Both the position numbers and the translations under genes were made by a program. 64,000 bases of DNA from Grimontia indica (lineage in GTDB: Bacteria > Pseudomonadota > Gammaproteobacteria > Enterobacterales > Vibrionaceae). The notes beneath the pieces are model-generated. The model saw only the letters and a program-made list of their open reading frames with translations. It was not told the origin of the DNA and searched no databases. The stretch is from NCBI RefSeq assembly GCF_000333895.2, contig NZ_ANFM02000014.1:62001-126000 (forward strand), written 5' to 3'. Shown piece by piece: positions 17,873-26,908 of the stretch; positions within the stretch are counted from its first letter, which is position 1; the number at the start of each line of letters is the position of its first letter.

Positions 17873-18595
17873 TTACTTCGACCAAGCGGAAAGCTTGGTC
17901 CGTAACCGCTGCATTGCCTGATTTTGTATCTGGCAAACCCGGGATTCACTCACCCCGATAATGGCCCCTATCTCCTTGAGGTTAAGTTCCTCGTCGTAAT
18001 AGAGAGAGAGTACCAAAGCTTCTCTTTCAGGAAGTCCGCGAATGGCATTCGCTAAGTGCGATTTGAAGCTATCCCCGGCAACCTCCTCAAAGGGAAGGTT
18101 TTCGTCACGATGACTTTCTGTTACGAAAGCATCTTCTGAGACGCCCAGATCATCGATACCAATGAGTCTGCCTGCATTGATGTCGTTTTGAGCCTGATAG
18201 TATTGATCCAGACTCATCCCCAGGCGTTTCGCTATTTCTTTATCGTTAGGGTCTCGCCCTAACTCGCCTTCCAGCTGTGAAATCACTTCACTGATCTGAC
18301 GGTTATTCTTATGTACCGAGCGCGGTACCCAGTCACCTTTGCGGATATCGTCCAACATCGCGCCGCGAATGCGGATACCGGCATAGGTTTCGAAACTCGC
18401 CCCTTTTGAAGGGTCGTAGTTTTGTTGCGCTTCGAGCAGGCCAATCATGCCCGCCTGAATGAGATCTTCAACCTGCACATTCGGGGGCAAACGGGCGATC
18501 AGGTGGTGGGCAATTCGCTTCACTAATGTGGAGTATTGCTCAAACACCGTCTCCGTTGATGCTCCAGTCCTGCTGTAGGTCAGCGCCCTATTCAC
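17873..18595 (-). CDS. fliA: Flagellar sigma factor FliA (sigma-28)
   Basis: FliA (about 240 residues) directs RNA polymerase to late flagellar promoters and is held by FlgM until the hook is complete. Region 2 (QYSTLVKRIAHHLIARLPPNVQVEDLIQAGMIGLLEA) and region 4 (LNLKEIGAIIGVSESRVCQIQNQAMQRLR) are both complete. The frame is open upstream to 18643, but the start is best placed at GTG 18595 (VNRALTY), which overlaps the flhG stop by 8 bp and matches the family N-terminus. Targets in this window include the sigma-28 elements at 9206 and 45235. Confidence 0.95.
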   Translation of the reverse strand: MNRALTYSRTGASTETVFEQYSTLVKRIAHHLIARLPPNVQVEDLIQAGMIGLLEAQQNYDPSKGASFETYAGIRIRGAMLDDIRKGDWVPRSVHKNNRQISEVISQLEGELGRDPNDKEIAKRLGMSLDQYYQAQNDINAGRLIGIDDLGVSEDAFVTESHRDENLPFEEVAGDSFKSHLANAIRGLPEREALVLSLYYDEELNLKEIGAIIGVSESRVCQIQNQAMQRLRTKLSAWSK

Positions 18596-19475
18596 TGAGG
18601 TAATCCCCCGCTGCTTCGTCTCGAACCAGCAGTCTCTCAACAAAAAACTCTAAGTGTCCGCCCGGATTTCGTGGCACAGGCCATGTCAGGGCCTTGTTTG
18701 CCAGCGCATTGAGTGCAAGCGCGGCTGGAGACTTAGGGAACGCATCAATCACGACACGTTGCTTCTTCACAGATTGACGCACATACTCATCAAGTGGAAC
18801 ACATGCTACTAATTCTAGATTAGCATTTAAAAATCTTTCTGTTACACGAGTTAATTTTGTAAATAAATCGCGACCCTCGCGATAACTGCGCACCATATTG
18901 GCGACGACCTTGAAGCGGGTCACGCCATGTTCACGGCTCAGCAGCTTGATCAGGGCGTAGGCATCAGTGATAGAAGTTGGCTCATCGCAAACCACAATCA
19001 ATACGTCCTGCGCAGCGCGGGAGAAGCTCAACACCATGTCAGAGATACCGGCTGCAGTGTCCACCAGCAGTACATCGACATCTTCTTCAAGCGTACCGAA
19101 TGCACGGATAAGACCTGCATGCTGCGCGGTACTCAACTCTGTCATTCCACGCATGCCTGAGGACGCGGGAATAATCTTCATGCCATGTGGACCTTCAACA
19201 ATAATGTCTTTCAGGTCGCAGACGCCTTGCATCACGTGGCTGAGGTTTTTACCTACCCGCAAGCCCAGCAGGACGTCGACATTGGCCAATCCTAAGTCAG
19301 CATCCAACACCATCACTTTTTTACCTTGTTTGGCCATGGCTGCTGCCATACCCAAAGTGATGTTGGTTTTACCTACCCCGCCTTTACCACCAGTAACAGT
19401 AATAACTTTGGTGCGAGTCGGGTTGGTCAGGCGGCGGAGGCCGCTTGCTTGATCATGCATGGTTGTCTCAATCAT
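18588..19475 (-). CDS. flhG: Flagellar number regulator FlhG (FleN), MinD-like ATPase
   Basis: FlhG is a 295-residue MinD/ParA-family ATPase that limits the number of polar flagella, in part by restraining FlrA/FleQ and FlhF. The N-terminal activation helix (DQASGLRRL) precedes the P-loop KGGVGKTN at residues 31-38. Switch motifs VLDADLGLANVD and DVLLVDTAAGI follow. The frame extends to 19508, but ATG 19475 gives the family start MIETTMHDQASGLRR and overlaps flhF by 8 bp (ATGATTGA), indicating translational coupling. Confidence 0.95.
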   Translation of the reverse strand: MIETTMHDQASGLRRLTNPTRTKVITVTGGKGGVGKTNITLGMAAAMAKQGKKVMVLDADLGLANVDVLLGLRVGKNLSHVMQGVCDLKDIIVEGPHGMKIIPASSGMRGMTELSTAQHAGLIRAFGTLEEDVDVLLVDTAAGISDMVLSFSRAAQDVLIVVCDEPTSITDAYALIKLLSREHGVTRFKVVANMVRSYREGRDLFTKLTRVTERFLNANLELVACVPLDEYVRQSVKKQRVVIDAFPKSPAALALNALANKALTWPVPRNPGGHLEFFVERLLVRDEAAGDYLSE

Positions 19476-21096
19476 AAAAGTCCGCCGCATTCGACTCTGG
19501 TACATCATGACTCCAGAAATGGTTTCGCTGCTCTGAATCTTGATCCATCAGTTCACTCGCCTTGTTAACCAGGTATCTCCCACTTGCCTGGCGAATGTCC
19601 TCGGGTACACGCTGGCCATCAGCCAGATAGGTAACCGGAAGGGCGTTTTCTATGGTCACACTCAATAATTCCCCCAGACTGAGGGATTCATCCAACTTCG
19701 TCAGTACACACCCTGAGAGGGGAATACGTCGGAAGTGATCAATAGTCTCCTGCAGCACGCGACGCTGAGAGGTCGCTGGCAATACAAGAAGGCTTCGGAT
19801 ATGTGAACCACTGTTTTGGATAAGAGTATCAAGTTGTTCTGATAGCCTCAGATCTCGCTGGCCCATGCCTGCGGTATCCAACAGGATCAGTCGACGGTGA
19901 CGTAACTGATACAGTATATCGGCCAGTTCATCCGCATCTTTAGCAACTTTTACGGGGCAACCCAAAATTCTGCCATAGGTTGCCAATTGCTCATGTGCGC
20001 CAATACGGAAGGTATCCGTTGTCACAAGGGCAATTTCTTCAGGGCCGAAGTCCATTGCGGCTCTGGCTGCTAGTTTTGCGATGGTCGTTGTTTTGCCCAC
20101 ACCGGTAGGACCAAGCAGTGCAATCACACCGCCTGACTCCAGTAGGTTCTCACTGGTGGTAATGACTTGATCTGCCACTAAATCCAGTAACTCCGACCAC
20201 GCTTCATTCGGTGGTGTGTCTTCTGGGATATAACCCGCTAGCTGGTCAGCCAGTACCGGGGAGATACCCATTTTTTCCAGACGTTTGATCAGCATGGCGC
20301 GAAGCGGCTCTTTGCGCTCCACTTCCTGCCACATCAGACCGGAAAGCTGGTGCTCAAGCAGGCTGCGAATCGTCGCCATTTCTTTGCGCATCGCTTCAAT
20401 TTCTTCGTTGCCCTGACGCGATGGCTGACGACGCTGTTCGGTGCGCAGTTCAAAACGGTCATCACGACCCGGTGCGCGGCGATCCTGCTCGTCACGTTTT
20501 TGACGTAACAGGCGTTCAATCTCTTGCCCTTTTGCCTGTTGCTGAGCGCGGGAGAAACCATTGTTGCCGTTGTTTGCCCCGTTGCGGTTGCCATTGTTCT
20601 GTCCATTGTGACCATTTTGGCCATTCGGACGGCGGGCTGGCGCAGCGTTGTAGGTATTTTCGTTTTGACGAAGACGGGCATCATTTTGACGCGCCAACAA
20701 TGCGCTTAAAGAATCTGCTTCCTGCTGAGGTTCATCGGCTGCGCTATTTTCCGGCAGTTGCGACTGATAGCGGTCAAGCAAGCTGGAGAACTTGCTGCCC
20801 AGTGCGCCTCCAAGTGGTTTGCGCGCAGCTTCTTTGCTGATGTCACGGCGCAAATGCACAGTATCATCAGCCAGTCGGCGTGTTTGTTGAGCGCGGTCCA
20901 TGCTCTGCGCCATCTGCGTTTTCGCCGCTTCTTTGCGCACATCACGGGTTGGTGCGTCAGTATCTACTGCCGCCACGATTTCGACACCGCCAGTCACTTT
21001 TTTGTTGGACATGATAACTGCGTCTGCGCCGAGTGCTTCTTTCACTTCGGCCAGCGCTGTTCGCATGTCTTTGGCAAAAAATCGTTTAATCTTCAA
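19468..21096 (-). CDS. flhF: Polar flagellar placement GTPase FlhF
   Basis: FlhF is a 542-residue SRP-type GTPase that marks the pole for flagellar assembly. The B domain is at the N-terminus (MKIKRFFAKDMRTALAEVKEALG). The middle is low-complexity and includes an Asn/Gly-rich run at residues 157-180 and an Arg/Gln/Asp-rich stretch to about 235. The NG GTPase domain has the P-loop GPTGVGKT at 329-336, DTFRIGAHEQL, DTAGMGQRD and TKLDESLSLG. It precedes flhG with an 8-bp overlap and follows flhA, the normal vibrio order. Confidence 0.96.
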   Translation of the reverse strand: MKIKRFFAKDMRTALAEVKEALGADAVIMSNKKVTGGVEIVAAVDTDAPTRDVRKEAAKTQMAQSMDRAQQTRRLADDTVHLRRDISKEAARKPLGGALGSKFSSLLDRYQSQLPENSAADEPQQEADSLSALLARQNDARLRQNENTYNAAPARRPNGQNGHNGQNNGNRNGANNGNNGFSRAQQQAKGQEIERLLRQKRDEQDRRAPGRDDRFELRTEQRRQPSRQGNEEIEAMRKEMATIRSLLEHQLSGLMWQEVERKEPLRAMLIKRLEKMGISPVLADQLAGYIPEDTPPNEAWSELLDLVADQVITTSENLLESGGVIALLGPTGVGKTTTIAKLAARAAMDFGPEEIALVTTDTFRIGAHEQLATYGRILGCPVKVAKDADELADILYQLRHRRLILLDTAGMGQRDLRLSEQLDTLIQNSGSHIRSLLVLPATSQRRVLQETIDHFRRIPLSGCVLTKLDESLSLGELLSVTIENALPVTYLADGQRVPEDIRQASGRYLVNKASELMDQDSEQRNHFWSHDVPESNAADFYD

Positions 21097-21127
21097 AATC
21101 GTCGTCCTGAGTTACTGATGCCGCACA

Positions 21128-23233
21128 TCAGTTGCCAACCGCTCTTACAATTCTTATTTGTTTTTCATCCGGCACTTCCTGATAAGACAGGACTCGCAGC
21201 GACGGAATGGTGTTCTTCACAAACTTCGCCAGTGTGGAACGCAGTACCCCTGAAGTCAGCAGGACGGCTGGTTCACCTTGCAGTTCCTGATGCTGGGTTG
21301 CTTCTGACAGACTTTGTTGCAATCTTTCTGCCAGCCCCGGTTCAATACCGGTTGATTCACCACCTGACGCTTGCATAGTTTTATGCAATATCTGTTCCAG
21401 TTCAGGAACCAAAGTAATAACCGGCAATTCTGGCTCTACCCCATTGATTTCCTGAACAATCAGACGTCGCAGTGAAATTCGGACTGCCGCCGTCAAAATG
21501 TCGGGATCTTGACTCTTCGGCGCGTACTCAGAGAGTGTCTGTATAATAGTCCGTACATCGCGGATAGGAATCGCTTCATTGAGAAGGTTCTGCATAACCT
21601 TGACCACGGCACCGAGGGTGATTTGATCAGGGATAAGACCCTCCACCAATCGAGGAGACTGCTTAGCCAACATATCAATAAGGTTCTGCGCTTCTTCGTG
21701 GCCCAGCAGGCGTTCAGCGTTGTTGGTCAGCATCTGGCTCAAGTGGGTTGCCAGCACGGTCGCGGAATCAACCACCGTGTAGCCAAGTGCCTGGGCATGT
21801 TCGCGCTGTGATTTTTCAATCCATACCGCTTCCAGTCCAAATGCCGGGTCAACCGTGCCTTCACCATCAACCGGGCCAAACACCTGACCCGGGTTAATCG
21901 CCAGTTCTTTGTCAGGGCGGATATCAGCCTCACCGACCGCAACGCCCATCAGGGTAATGCGATAGCTGTTCGGTGGCAGTTCCAGGTTGTCACGGATGTG
22001 GACAGGTGGGATAAGGAAGCCGAAGTCTTGCGACAGCTTCTTGCGTACACCTTTCACGCGATCAAGCAACTCACCACCCTGGTCACGGTCAACCATAGGG
22101 ATCAGGCGATAACCCACTTCCAGACCAATCACATCAACAGGCTGTACGTCGTCCCAAGAAAGTTCTTTCGGCTTCGGCGGTGCCACTTCTTTGGTCGGTG
22201 CGGCTTCCGCTTCTTTCTTGATTCGGGCTTGCTCTTTGGTTTTCCAGTAAGCGAAACCGCCACAAACCAGCGCTAGCGTTAAAAATGGAATGTGAGGCAT
22301 GCCAGGCACAATGCCCATCACGGTCAGAATGCCGGTCGCAATGATCAGTGCACGAGGGTTATCTACCAGTTGGAAGACCAGCTGTTGACCCATGTCTTCG
22401 TCAGTGTTCTGACGGGTCACCATGATGGCGGCGCCAATCGACAGCAAGAGTGAAGGGATTTGAGCAACCAGACCATCACCGATGGTCAGAAGGGTGTAGA
22501 TTTCAATCGCGTCAGAGAAACTGACGTCATGCTGAATCATACCGATGGAGAGACCACCGATAATGTTAATCGCCAGGATAAGGATACCGGCGATGGCATC
22601 ACCTTTAACGAATTTTGACGCACCGTCCATCGAACCGTAGAAGTCAGCTTCTTTGGTGACTTCCTGACGACGGGTACGAGCCTGATCCTGATTAATCAGG
22701 CCAGCATTCAAATCCGCATCGATAGCCATTTGCTTACCCGGCAAGGCGTCGAGGGTGAAGCGCGCGCTCACCTCGGAGATACGGCCCGCACCTTTGGTCA
22801 CAACCATGAAGTTGATGATCATCAGGATAAGGAACACCACCAGACCGACGGCGTAGTTACCGCCAATCACCACCGAACCAAACGCATCAATCACCTGACC
22901 GGCTGCGCCAGGGCCTTCATGACCATGAAGCAGCACCACACGGGTGGAAGCCACGTTCAATGCCAGTCGCATCAGGGTAGCTATCAGCAATACCGTCGGG
23001 AATGCGGCGAAATCGAGCGGTCTACGGGTGTAAACGGTAACCAGCAGCACGACCAGAGAAAGGGCAATGTTAAAAGAGAACATCAGGTCGAGCAGCAATG
23101 GCGGCATAGGCAACACCACCATCGCAAGGGTTGAGAGTACGAGGAGCGGTGCACCAATCGCGGGGAAAGCATTCCCTCGCTTGAATGGGTTTTTGTCCTG
23201 TACCTTGTCGTAGAACGGCAAAGAAAGCTTCAT
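21128..23233 (-). CDS. flhA: Flagellar export gate protein FlhA
   Basis: FlhA (701 residues) forms the nonameric export gate of the flagellar type III system. About eight membrane helices fill residues 1-330, including the conserved FHIPEP region GRISEVSARFTLDALPGKQMAIDADLNAGLI. A cytoplasmic domain that docks chaperones and FliI/FliJ follows from about 360 on. A sigma-54 type promoter at 23280-23294 and the 118-bp gap after flhB show that a new transcription unit flhA-flhF-flhG-fliA-che starts here. Confidence 0.97.
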   Translation of the reverse strand: MKLSLPFYDKVQDKNPFKRGNAFPAIGAPLLVLSTLAMVVLPMPPLLLDLMFSFNIALSLVVLLVTVYTRRPLDFAAFPTVLLIATLMRLALNVASTRVVLLHGHEGPGAAGQVIDAFGSVVIGGNYAVGLVVFLILMIINFMVVTKGAGRISEVSARFTLDALPGKQMAIDADLNAGLINQDQARTRRQEVTKEADFYGSMDGASKFVKGDAIAGILILAINIIGGLSIGMIQHDVSFSDAIEIYTLLTIGDGLVAQIPSLLLSIGAAIMVTRQNTDEDMGQQLVFQLVDNPRALIIATGILTVMGIVPGMPHIPFLTLALVCGGFAYWKTKEQARIKKEAEAAPTKEVAPPKPKELSWDDVQPVDVIGLEVGYRLIPMVDRDQGGELLDRVKGVRKKLSQDFGFLIPPVHIRDNLELPPNSYRITLMGVAVGEADIRPDKELAINPGQVFGPVDGEGTVDPAFGLEAVWIEKSQREHAQALGYTVVDSATVLATHLSQMLTNNAERLLGHEEAQNLIDMLAKQSPRLVEGLIPDQITLGAVVKVMQNLLNEAIPIRDVRTIIQTLSEYAPKSQDPDILTAAVRISLRRLIVQEINGVEPELPVITLVPELEQILHKTMQASGGESTGIEPGLAERLQQSLSEATQHQELQGEPAVLLTSGVLRSTLAKFVKNTIPSLRVLSYQEVPDEKQIRIVRAVGN

Positions 23234-23279
23234 GTGTCGTTTTAGGTTCTTCTGGGCTTAATCACTGAAGACCTCAGAA

Positions 23280-23294
23280 GCAAAAAACGAACCA
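23280..23294 (-). promoter_or_regulatory. Sigma-54 promoter for flhA operon
   Basis: The minus strand reads TGGTTCGTTTTTTGC, with GG and GC exactly 10 bases apart as in TGGCACG-N4-TTGC. It lies about 47 bp before the flhA start codon. Confidence 0.6.
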
Positions 23295-23351
23295 GTTTTA
23301 CTCTGCCTATTAATCAATAAGTTATTGGCAAATAAAAAGCGCAGTATCACA

Positions 23352-24485
23352 TCAGCGACGTAAATCCGGCGGTATTGGCAGTTGTTGGTCCGCCAGCGGG
23401 TTTGGTCGTCGTCCACGACCTTTCTTGTACTGTTTAAGCTGGAAGACGTAAGCAAGCAGCTGGGCGACAGCCGTAAACAGGCCGTCAGGGATTTGTTGTT
23501 CAAGCTCCGTGCTGTAATACACCGCACGGGCAAGAGGTGGAGCTGGCACAATCGTGATGTCATGTTCTGCTGCAATTTCCCGGATTTTCAGTGCCAGGAA
23601 GTCAGAACCTTTGGCGACAACTATCGGTGCTTTGTCGATTTTACTGTCATAGCGAAGCGCAACCGAATAGTGCTCCGGGTTGGTAATTACAACGTCGGCA
23701 GACGGCACTTCCGCCATCATTCGCCGTTGTGCCATTTCGCGCTGAAGCATACGGATCCGCCCTTTCACCTCAGGCTTACCTTCAGTTTCCTTGTATTCGT
23801 CTTTGATTTCCTGCTTGGTCATCTTGAGCTGTTCGTTGTGCTGCCAGATTTGGAAAGGCACATCTATCGCGACGACCACCAGCAGGGAGCAACAAATCAA
23901 CAATACGAAATTCAGCAGAATATCGAGGGCGTGATAGAGGTTGGTCGGGAAGGTTTCGATGTTCAGTTGGTAGAAATCATCAAGACTCACCCACATCAGA
24001 TAGAAAGCCACACCGGACACCAGCGCCACTTTCAGAATCGACTTGAGAAGCTCAACCCAACTTTGTTTACCGAACATGCGCTTGATGCCCTGCAACGGAC
24101 TCATTTTGGACAGCTTTGGTCTGGCGGCTTCCCAAGAGAAAGACACCCCGCCAAGCGCCGACGCGCCAATCAAACCGGCGATAAATAGCATCAAAAGTAC
24201 AAAAGTGATCGGCCAGACAATATGGAATATCGCGCCGTAAGAAATCAGCCCCAACGAGGTGACATCAAATATCTCTTCCCGCGTCAGCGTGAAGAGCTTT
24301 CGCATCATCTCCATCAAGGCTTTGCCAAGACTCTCGCCAAACCACATCAATGCCACTGCGCCCACGACGAGCACGGCGACTGATGCCAGTTCTCTTGAGC
24401 GCGGTACCTGACCTTTCTCCCGCGCCTGCTGTCGCCTTCGGGGCGTCGCGTCTTCTGTGCGTTCCTGACCGTCGTTCTCTGCCAT
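23352..24485 (-). CDS. flhB: Flagellar export switch protein FlhB
   Basis: FlhB (377 residues) has four membrane helices and a cytoplasmic domain that cleaves itself and switches export from hook to filament substrates. The N-terminus MAENDGQERTEDATPRRR is typical. The autocleavage site reads Asn269-Pro270-Glu271-His272, at the same numbering as NPTH of E. coli but with Glu in place of Thr. The frame opens at 24509, but ATG 24485, overlapping the fliR stop by one base, gives the family start. It is the last gene of the fliO-fliP-fliQ-fliR-flhB segment. Confidence 0.96.
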   Translation of the reverse strand: MAENDGQERTEDATPRRRQQAREKGQVPRSRELASVAVLVVGAVALMWFGESLGKALMEMMRKLFTLTREEIFDVTSLGLISYGAIFHIVWPITFVLLMLFIAGLIGASALGGVSFSWEAARPKLSKMSPLQGIKRMFGKQSWVELLKSILKVALVSGVAFYLMWVSLDDFYQLNIETFPTNLYHALDILLNFVLLICCSLLVVVAIDVPFQIWQHNEQLKMTKQEIKDEYKETEGKPEVKGRIRMLQREMAQRRMMAEVPSADVVITNPEHYSVALRYDSKIDKAPIVVAKGSDFLALKIREIAAEHDITIVPAPPLARAVYYSTELEQQIPDGLFTAVAQLLAYVFQLKQYKKGRGRRPNPLADQQLPIPPDLRR

Positions 24486-25282
24486 CAGACACCTCCCTCG
24501 ACATAACACTCGAGACGGATAAGATCACAGATAGTCTTGAGCCCTGTGTCCCAGTGATTCAGGTAATGCGGCAAAATGCCATTGAGCAGGTACATACAGA
24601 TCAACAAACCCACCAGCAACGCGAACGAAAAACCGAGTGAGAAGATGTTCAACTGAGGCGCGGCACGGGTCATGACACCGAACGAGAGATTGACCGTCAG
24701 CAAGGCGATGATGCCCGCCAATGCCATGCCAAGTGCCACACTGAACATGATGCCAAACCAACTCGCCAGTGCACGGTAATCGGCAACACCCAGCATTTCA
24801 CCCACAGGCAGGGTTTTAAAACTCATCACCACCAGATTAAGCATCTGAAGATGCCCATCGGTGGAAAGGAAAATCATGGTGGCGACGAAGAGATAGAACT
24901 GGCCCAGCAAGGGCGTGTTCTGCCCGTTGGCCGGGTCGACCATGGAAGCAAAACCCAAGCTCGATTGCATACCGATGATTTGACCAAGCAACACGAAGGT
25001 TTGAATCACAAACTGGGTCACCGTCCCCATCGCGATGCCAATCAGGATTTGTTGCGCCAACACCACAAAGCCGCCAAAAGAAACCAACTGGATGGTTTCA
25101 GGCACTTGAGGAAGCGCGGGCATCACCGCAAAGGTGATAGCCAGAGACAGATACAAACGGATTCGAACCGGCACAAATCGGGCACCAAAAAACGTCATCG
25201 TCATCATCATTGATGAGATGCGCGTAAACGGCCAGAAGTACTGTGCCAGCCAATTGAGAATGATATCTGCCGGGTATTCCAT
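24485..25282 (-). CDS. fliR: Flagellar export gate protein FliR
   Basis: FliR (265 residues) is a multi-helix inner-membrane component of the export gate that assembles with FliP and FliQ into a helical pore. Typical FliR features are WPFTRISSMMMTMTFFGARFVPVRIR near the N-terminus, the GFASMVDPANGQNTPLLGQF loop, and FSLGFSFALLVGLLICMYLL near the C-terminus. It lies 13 bp after fliQ, and its stop codon overlaps the flhB start. Confidence 0.95.
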   Translation of the reverse strand: MEYPADIILNWLAQYFWPFTRISSMMMTMTFFGARFVPVRIRLYLSLAITFAVMPALPQVPETIQLVSFGGFVVLAQQILIGIAMGTVTQFVIQTFVLLGQIIGMQSSLGFASMVDPANGQNTPLLGQFYLFVATMIFLSTDGHLQMLNLVVMSFKTLPVGEMLGVADYRALASWFGIMFSVALGMALAGIIALLTVNLSFGVMTRAAPQLNIFSLGFSFALLVGLLICMYLLNGILPHYLNHWDTGLKTICDLIRLECYVEGGV

Positions 25283-25295
25283 GCCTGATGCTCAG

Positions 25296-25565
25296 TCAGT
25301 AAAGCAGCAGGGGTATTTCTTCAATTAAGCGAAAGAAATACTCCATCAGCATGCGCGTCATCCAATGGCCAAACACCATCAGAGCAACCAGTGTCGCAAT
25401 CAAACGCGGCAGGAAGCTTAAGGTCTGTTCGTTAATTGAGGTTGCCGCTTGGAAAATTGCCACCAGCAAACCAACAATAAGGCCAGGAATGATAATGGCG
25501 CAGACCATGACCAGGATGAGGTATAAGGCATCCTGGAACAGTTCGACAAACGCTTCTGGTCCCAT
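25296..25565 (-). CDS. fliQ: Flagellar export gate protein FliQ
   Basis: FliQ (89 residues) has two membrane helices joined by the conserved loop AIFQAATSINEQTLSFLPRL, and four copies join the FliPQR pore. Length and both helices are normal. It lies 9 bp after fliP and 13 bp before fliR. Confidence 0.96.
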   Translation of the reverse strand: MGPEAFVELFQDALYLILVMVCAIIIPGLIVGLLVAIFQAATSINEQTLSFLPRLIATLVALMVFGHWMTRMLMEYFFRLIEEIPLLLY

Positions 25566-25574
25566 GATTCACTC

Positions 25575-26411
25575 CTACCCGAAACTGCCTGCGAGGGTCG
25601 ACAGGATGAGGTTCCAACCGTCCACCAGCACAAACAACATCAGCTTAAATGGCAGTGATACAATCATTGGCGAAAGCATCATCATACCCATCGCCATCAG
25701 TACCGAGGCCACCACCAGGTCGATAATCAAAAACGGCAGGAAAAGCATAAAGCCTATCTGGAACGCCGTTTTCAGCTCTGAGGTAATAAACGCCGGGATA
25801 AGCACCGTCATCGGCACCTCTTCCGCTTCAGTCACCTGTGAGCCAGACATATTCACAAAGGTTTCGAGATCTTTTACTCGCGTCTGTTGCAACATGAACT
25901 CACGGAGAGGTACCTGCACACGGTCAAACGCTTCGCGCGAGGTAATTTCTTCATTGAGATAAGGCTGCACCGCAGTCACGTTCATACGGTCAATCACCGG
26001 TGACATGATGAAGAAGGTCAGGAACATGGCGATACCGATGATCACCTGATTAGATGGTGTCTGCTGCAAGCCCATGGCTTGACGCAAAATCGCCATCACC
26101 ACCACGATACGGGTGAAGGAAGTCATCAGGATAACAATCGCTGGCAGGAAGCCAAGTGCTGTCATCAACGCCAGGATCTGCAGGGTGACCGAATAATCCT
26201 CGCTGCCATCCGGGTTAACGGTCATGGTCAGCGCAGGAATACCGCCACCGTTGCGCGCCTGAATCATCGAGGCTTCGCCAGCATCGTTGATCAGGGTTTC
26301 AGTAATCGTTTCTGACGCTGGAACTGGCTCTTCTTCAGCCAGCGCAAACGGGGTGACAAAAAAGCAGCAAAGCGCCAGAAAAATGGCAGTGACGGATTTA
26401 AGACGCATCAT
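25575..26411 (-). CDS. fliP: Flagellar export gate protein FliP
   Basis: FliP (278 residues) is the main pore subunit of the export gate. A cleavable signal peptide (residues 1-25, ending FALAEEE) is followed by a short periplasmic segment. Four membrane helices with family motifs follow: [28 protein letters not shown], and [25 protein letters not shown]. The gene overlaps the 3' end of fliO by 14 bp; the second ATG at 26408 is an equally possible start. Confidence 0.96.
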   Translation of the reverse strand: MMRLKSVTAIFLALCCFFVTPFALAEEEPVPASETITETLINDAGEASMIQARNGGGIPALTMTVNPDGSEDYSVTLQILALMTALGFLPAIVILMTSFTRIVVVMAILRQAMGLQQTPSNQVIIGIAMFLTFFIMSPVIDRMNVTAVQPYLNEEITSREAFDRVQVPLREFMLQQTRVKDLETFVNMSGSQVTEAEEVPMTVLIPAFITSELKTAFQIGFMLFLPFLIIDLVVASVLMAMGMMMLSPMIVSLPFKLMLFVLVDGWNLILSTLAGSFG

Positions 26412-26787
26412 TTTTCTTCAGAATCTGGTTGAATTGGGAAGAGAAAGATTTGGTGGACTCCGCTTCAGTGATCGGATTTTCCAATGATTTAATCAGCGTG
26501 ATTTGCTGAGGCGTGACACCCACGAGCACTTGCTCACCGTTCACATCCAATACCACGACACGCTCTTTCTGGCCTAACGGTAGTTGGCTCACCACCTTCA
26601 GCCCAGATTTCGTGCCCATCAGCGAAGGAACCTGCATGCGTTTGAGCGCCCAAGCCAGGCCGAAGATCACGCCAATCACCAGTACTAACGCACCGAGTGT
26701 CGTCGCCAGATCCTGGCCATCAGGCGCAGCGGCGTAAGCGCCCGGGGCAAACGTCAATCCAATTACAGCTCGTCGCAGAAATACCAT
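26398..26787 (-). CDS. fliO: Flagellar export gate assembly protein FliO
   Basis: FliO (129 residues) is a bitopic membrane protein that stabilises FliP during gate assembly. A probable signal-like N-terminus ends at AYAAAP. One membrane helix (about 27-47, [22 protein letters not shown]) follows, then a cytoplasmic domain with the family pattern [30 protein letters not shown]. It is preceded by a strong intrinsic terminator and a sigma-54-like element, so it may start its own transcript. Confidence 0.92.
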   Translation of the reverse strand: MVFLRRAVIGLTFAPGAYAAAPDGQDLATTLGALVLVIGVIFGLAWALKRMQVPSLMGTKSGLKVVSQLPLGQKERVVVLDVNGEQVLVGVTPQQITLIKSLENPITEAESTKSFSSQFNQILKKNDAS

Positions 26788-26833
26788 GAACTCTCTTTCT
26801 CAGCCTGTGTTTTTCGGGTAATACACCCTTTAA

Positions 26834-26848
26834 GCAAAATCCAGGCCT
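26834..26848 (-). promoter_or_regulatory. Candidate sigma-54 promoter for fliO-fliP-fliQ-fliR-flhB
   Basis: The minus strand reads AGGCCTGGATTTTGC then TT. GG and GC are 10 bases apart, and the -12 element is exact (TTGCTT). The -24 element matches only in part. It abuts the T-tract of the terminator behind fliN and lies 47 bp from the fliO start. Confidence 0.45.
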
Positions 26849-26879
26849 AAAAAAACGCCCACCGCAAAGCGGCAGGCGT
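26849..26879 (-). terminator. Intrinsic terminator between fliN and fliO
   Basis: On the minus strand an 11-bp G/C-rich stem (two G-T wobbles, loop TTT) is followed directly by seven T. It is 30 bp after the fliN stop codon, inside what is normally one fliLMNOPQR operon. Confidence 0.85.
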
Positions 26880-26908
26880 CTTCCATTCAACAAGCGAAGG
26901 GGTTGTCG

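Noticed and set aside
23382-24188. 268-codon plus-strand open frame opposite flhB
   Set aside because: It lies entirely within the complete, well-conserved flhB gene on the other strand, and its His/Arg/Phe-rich translation has no recognisable domain.
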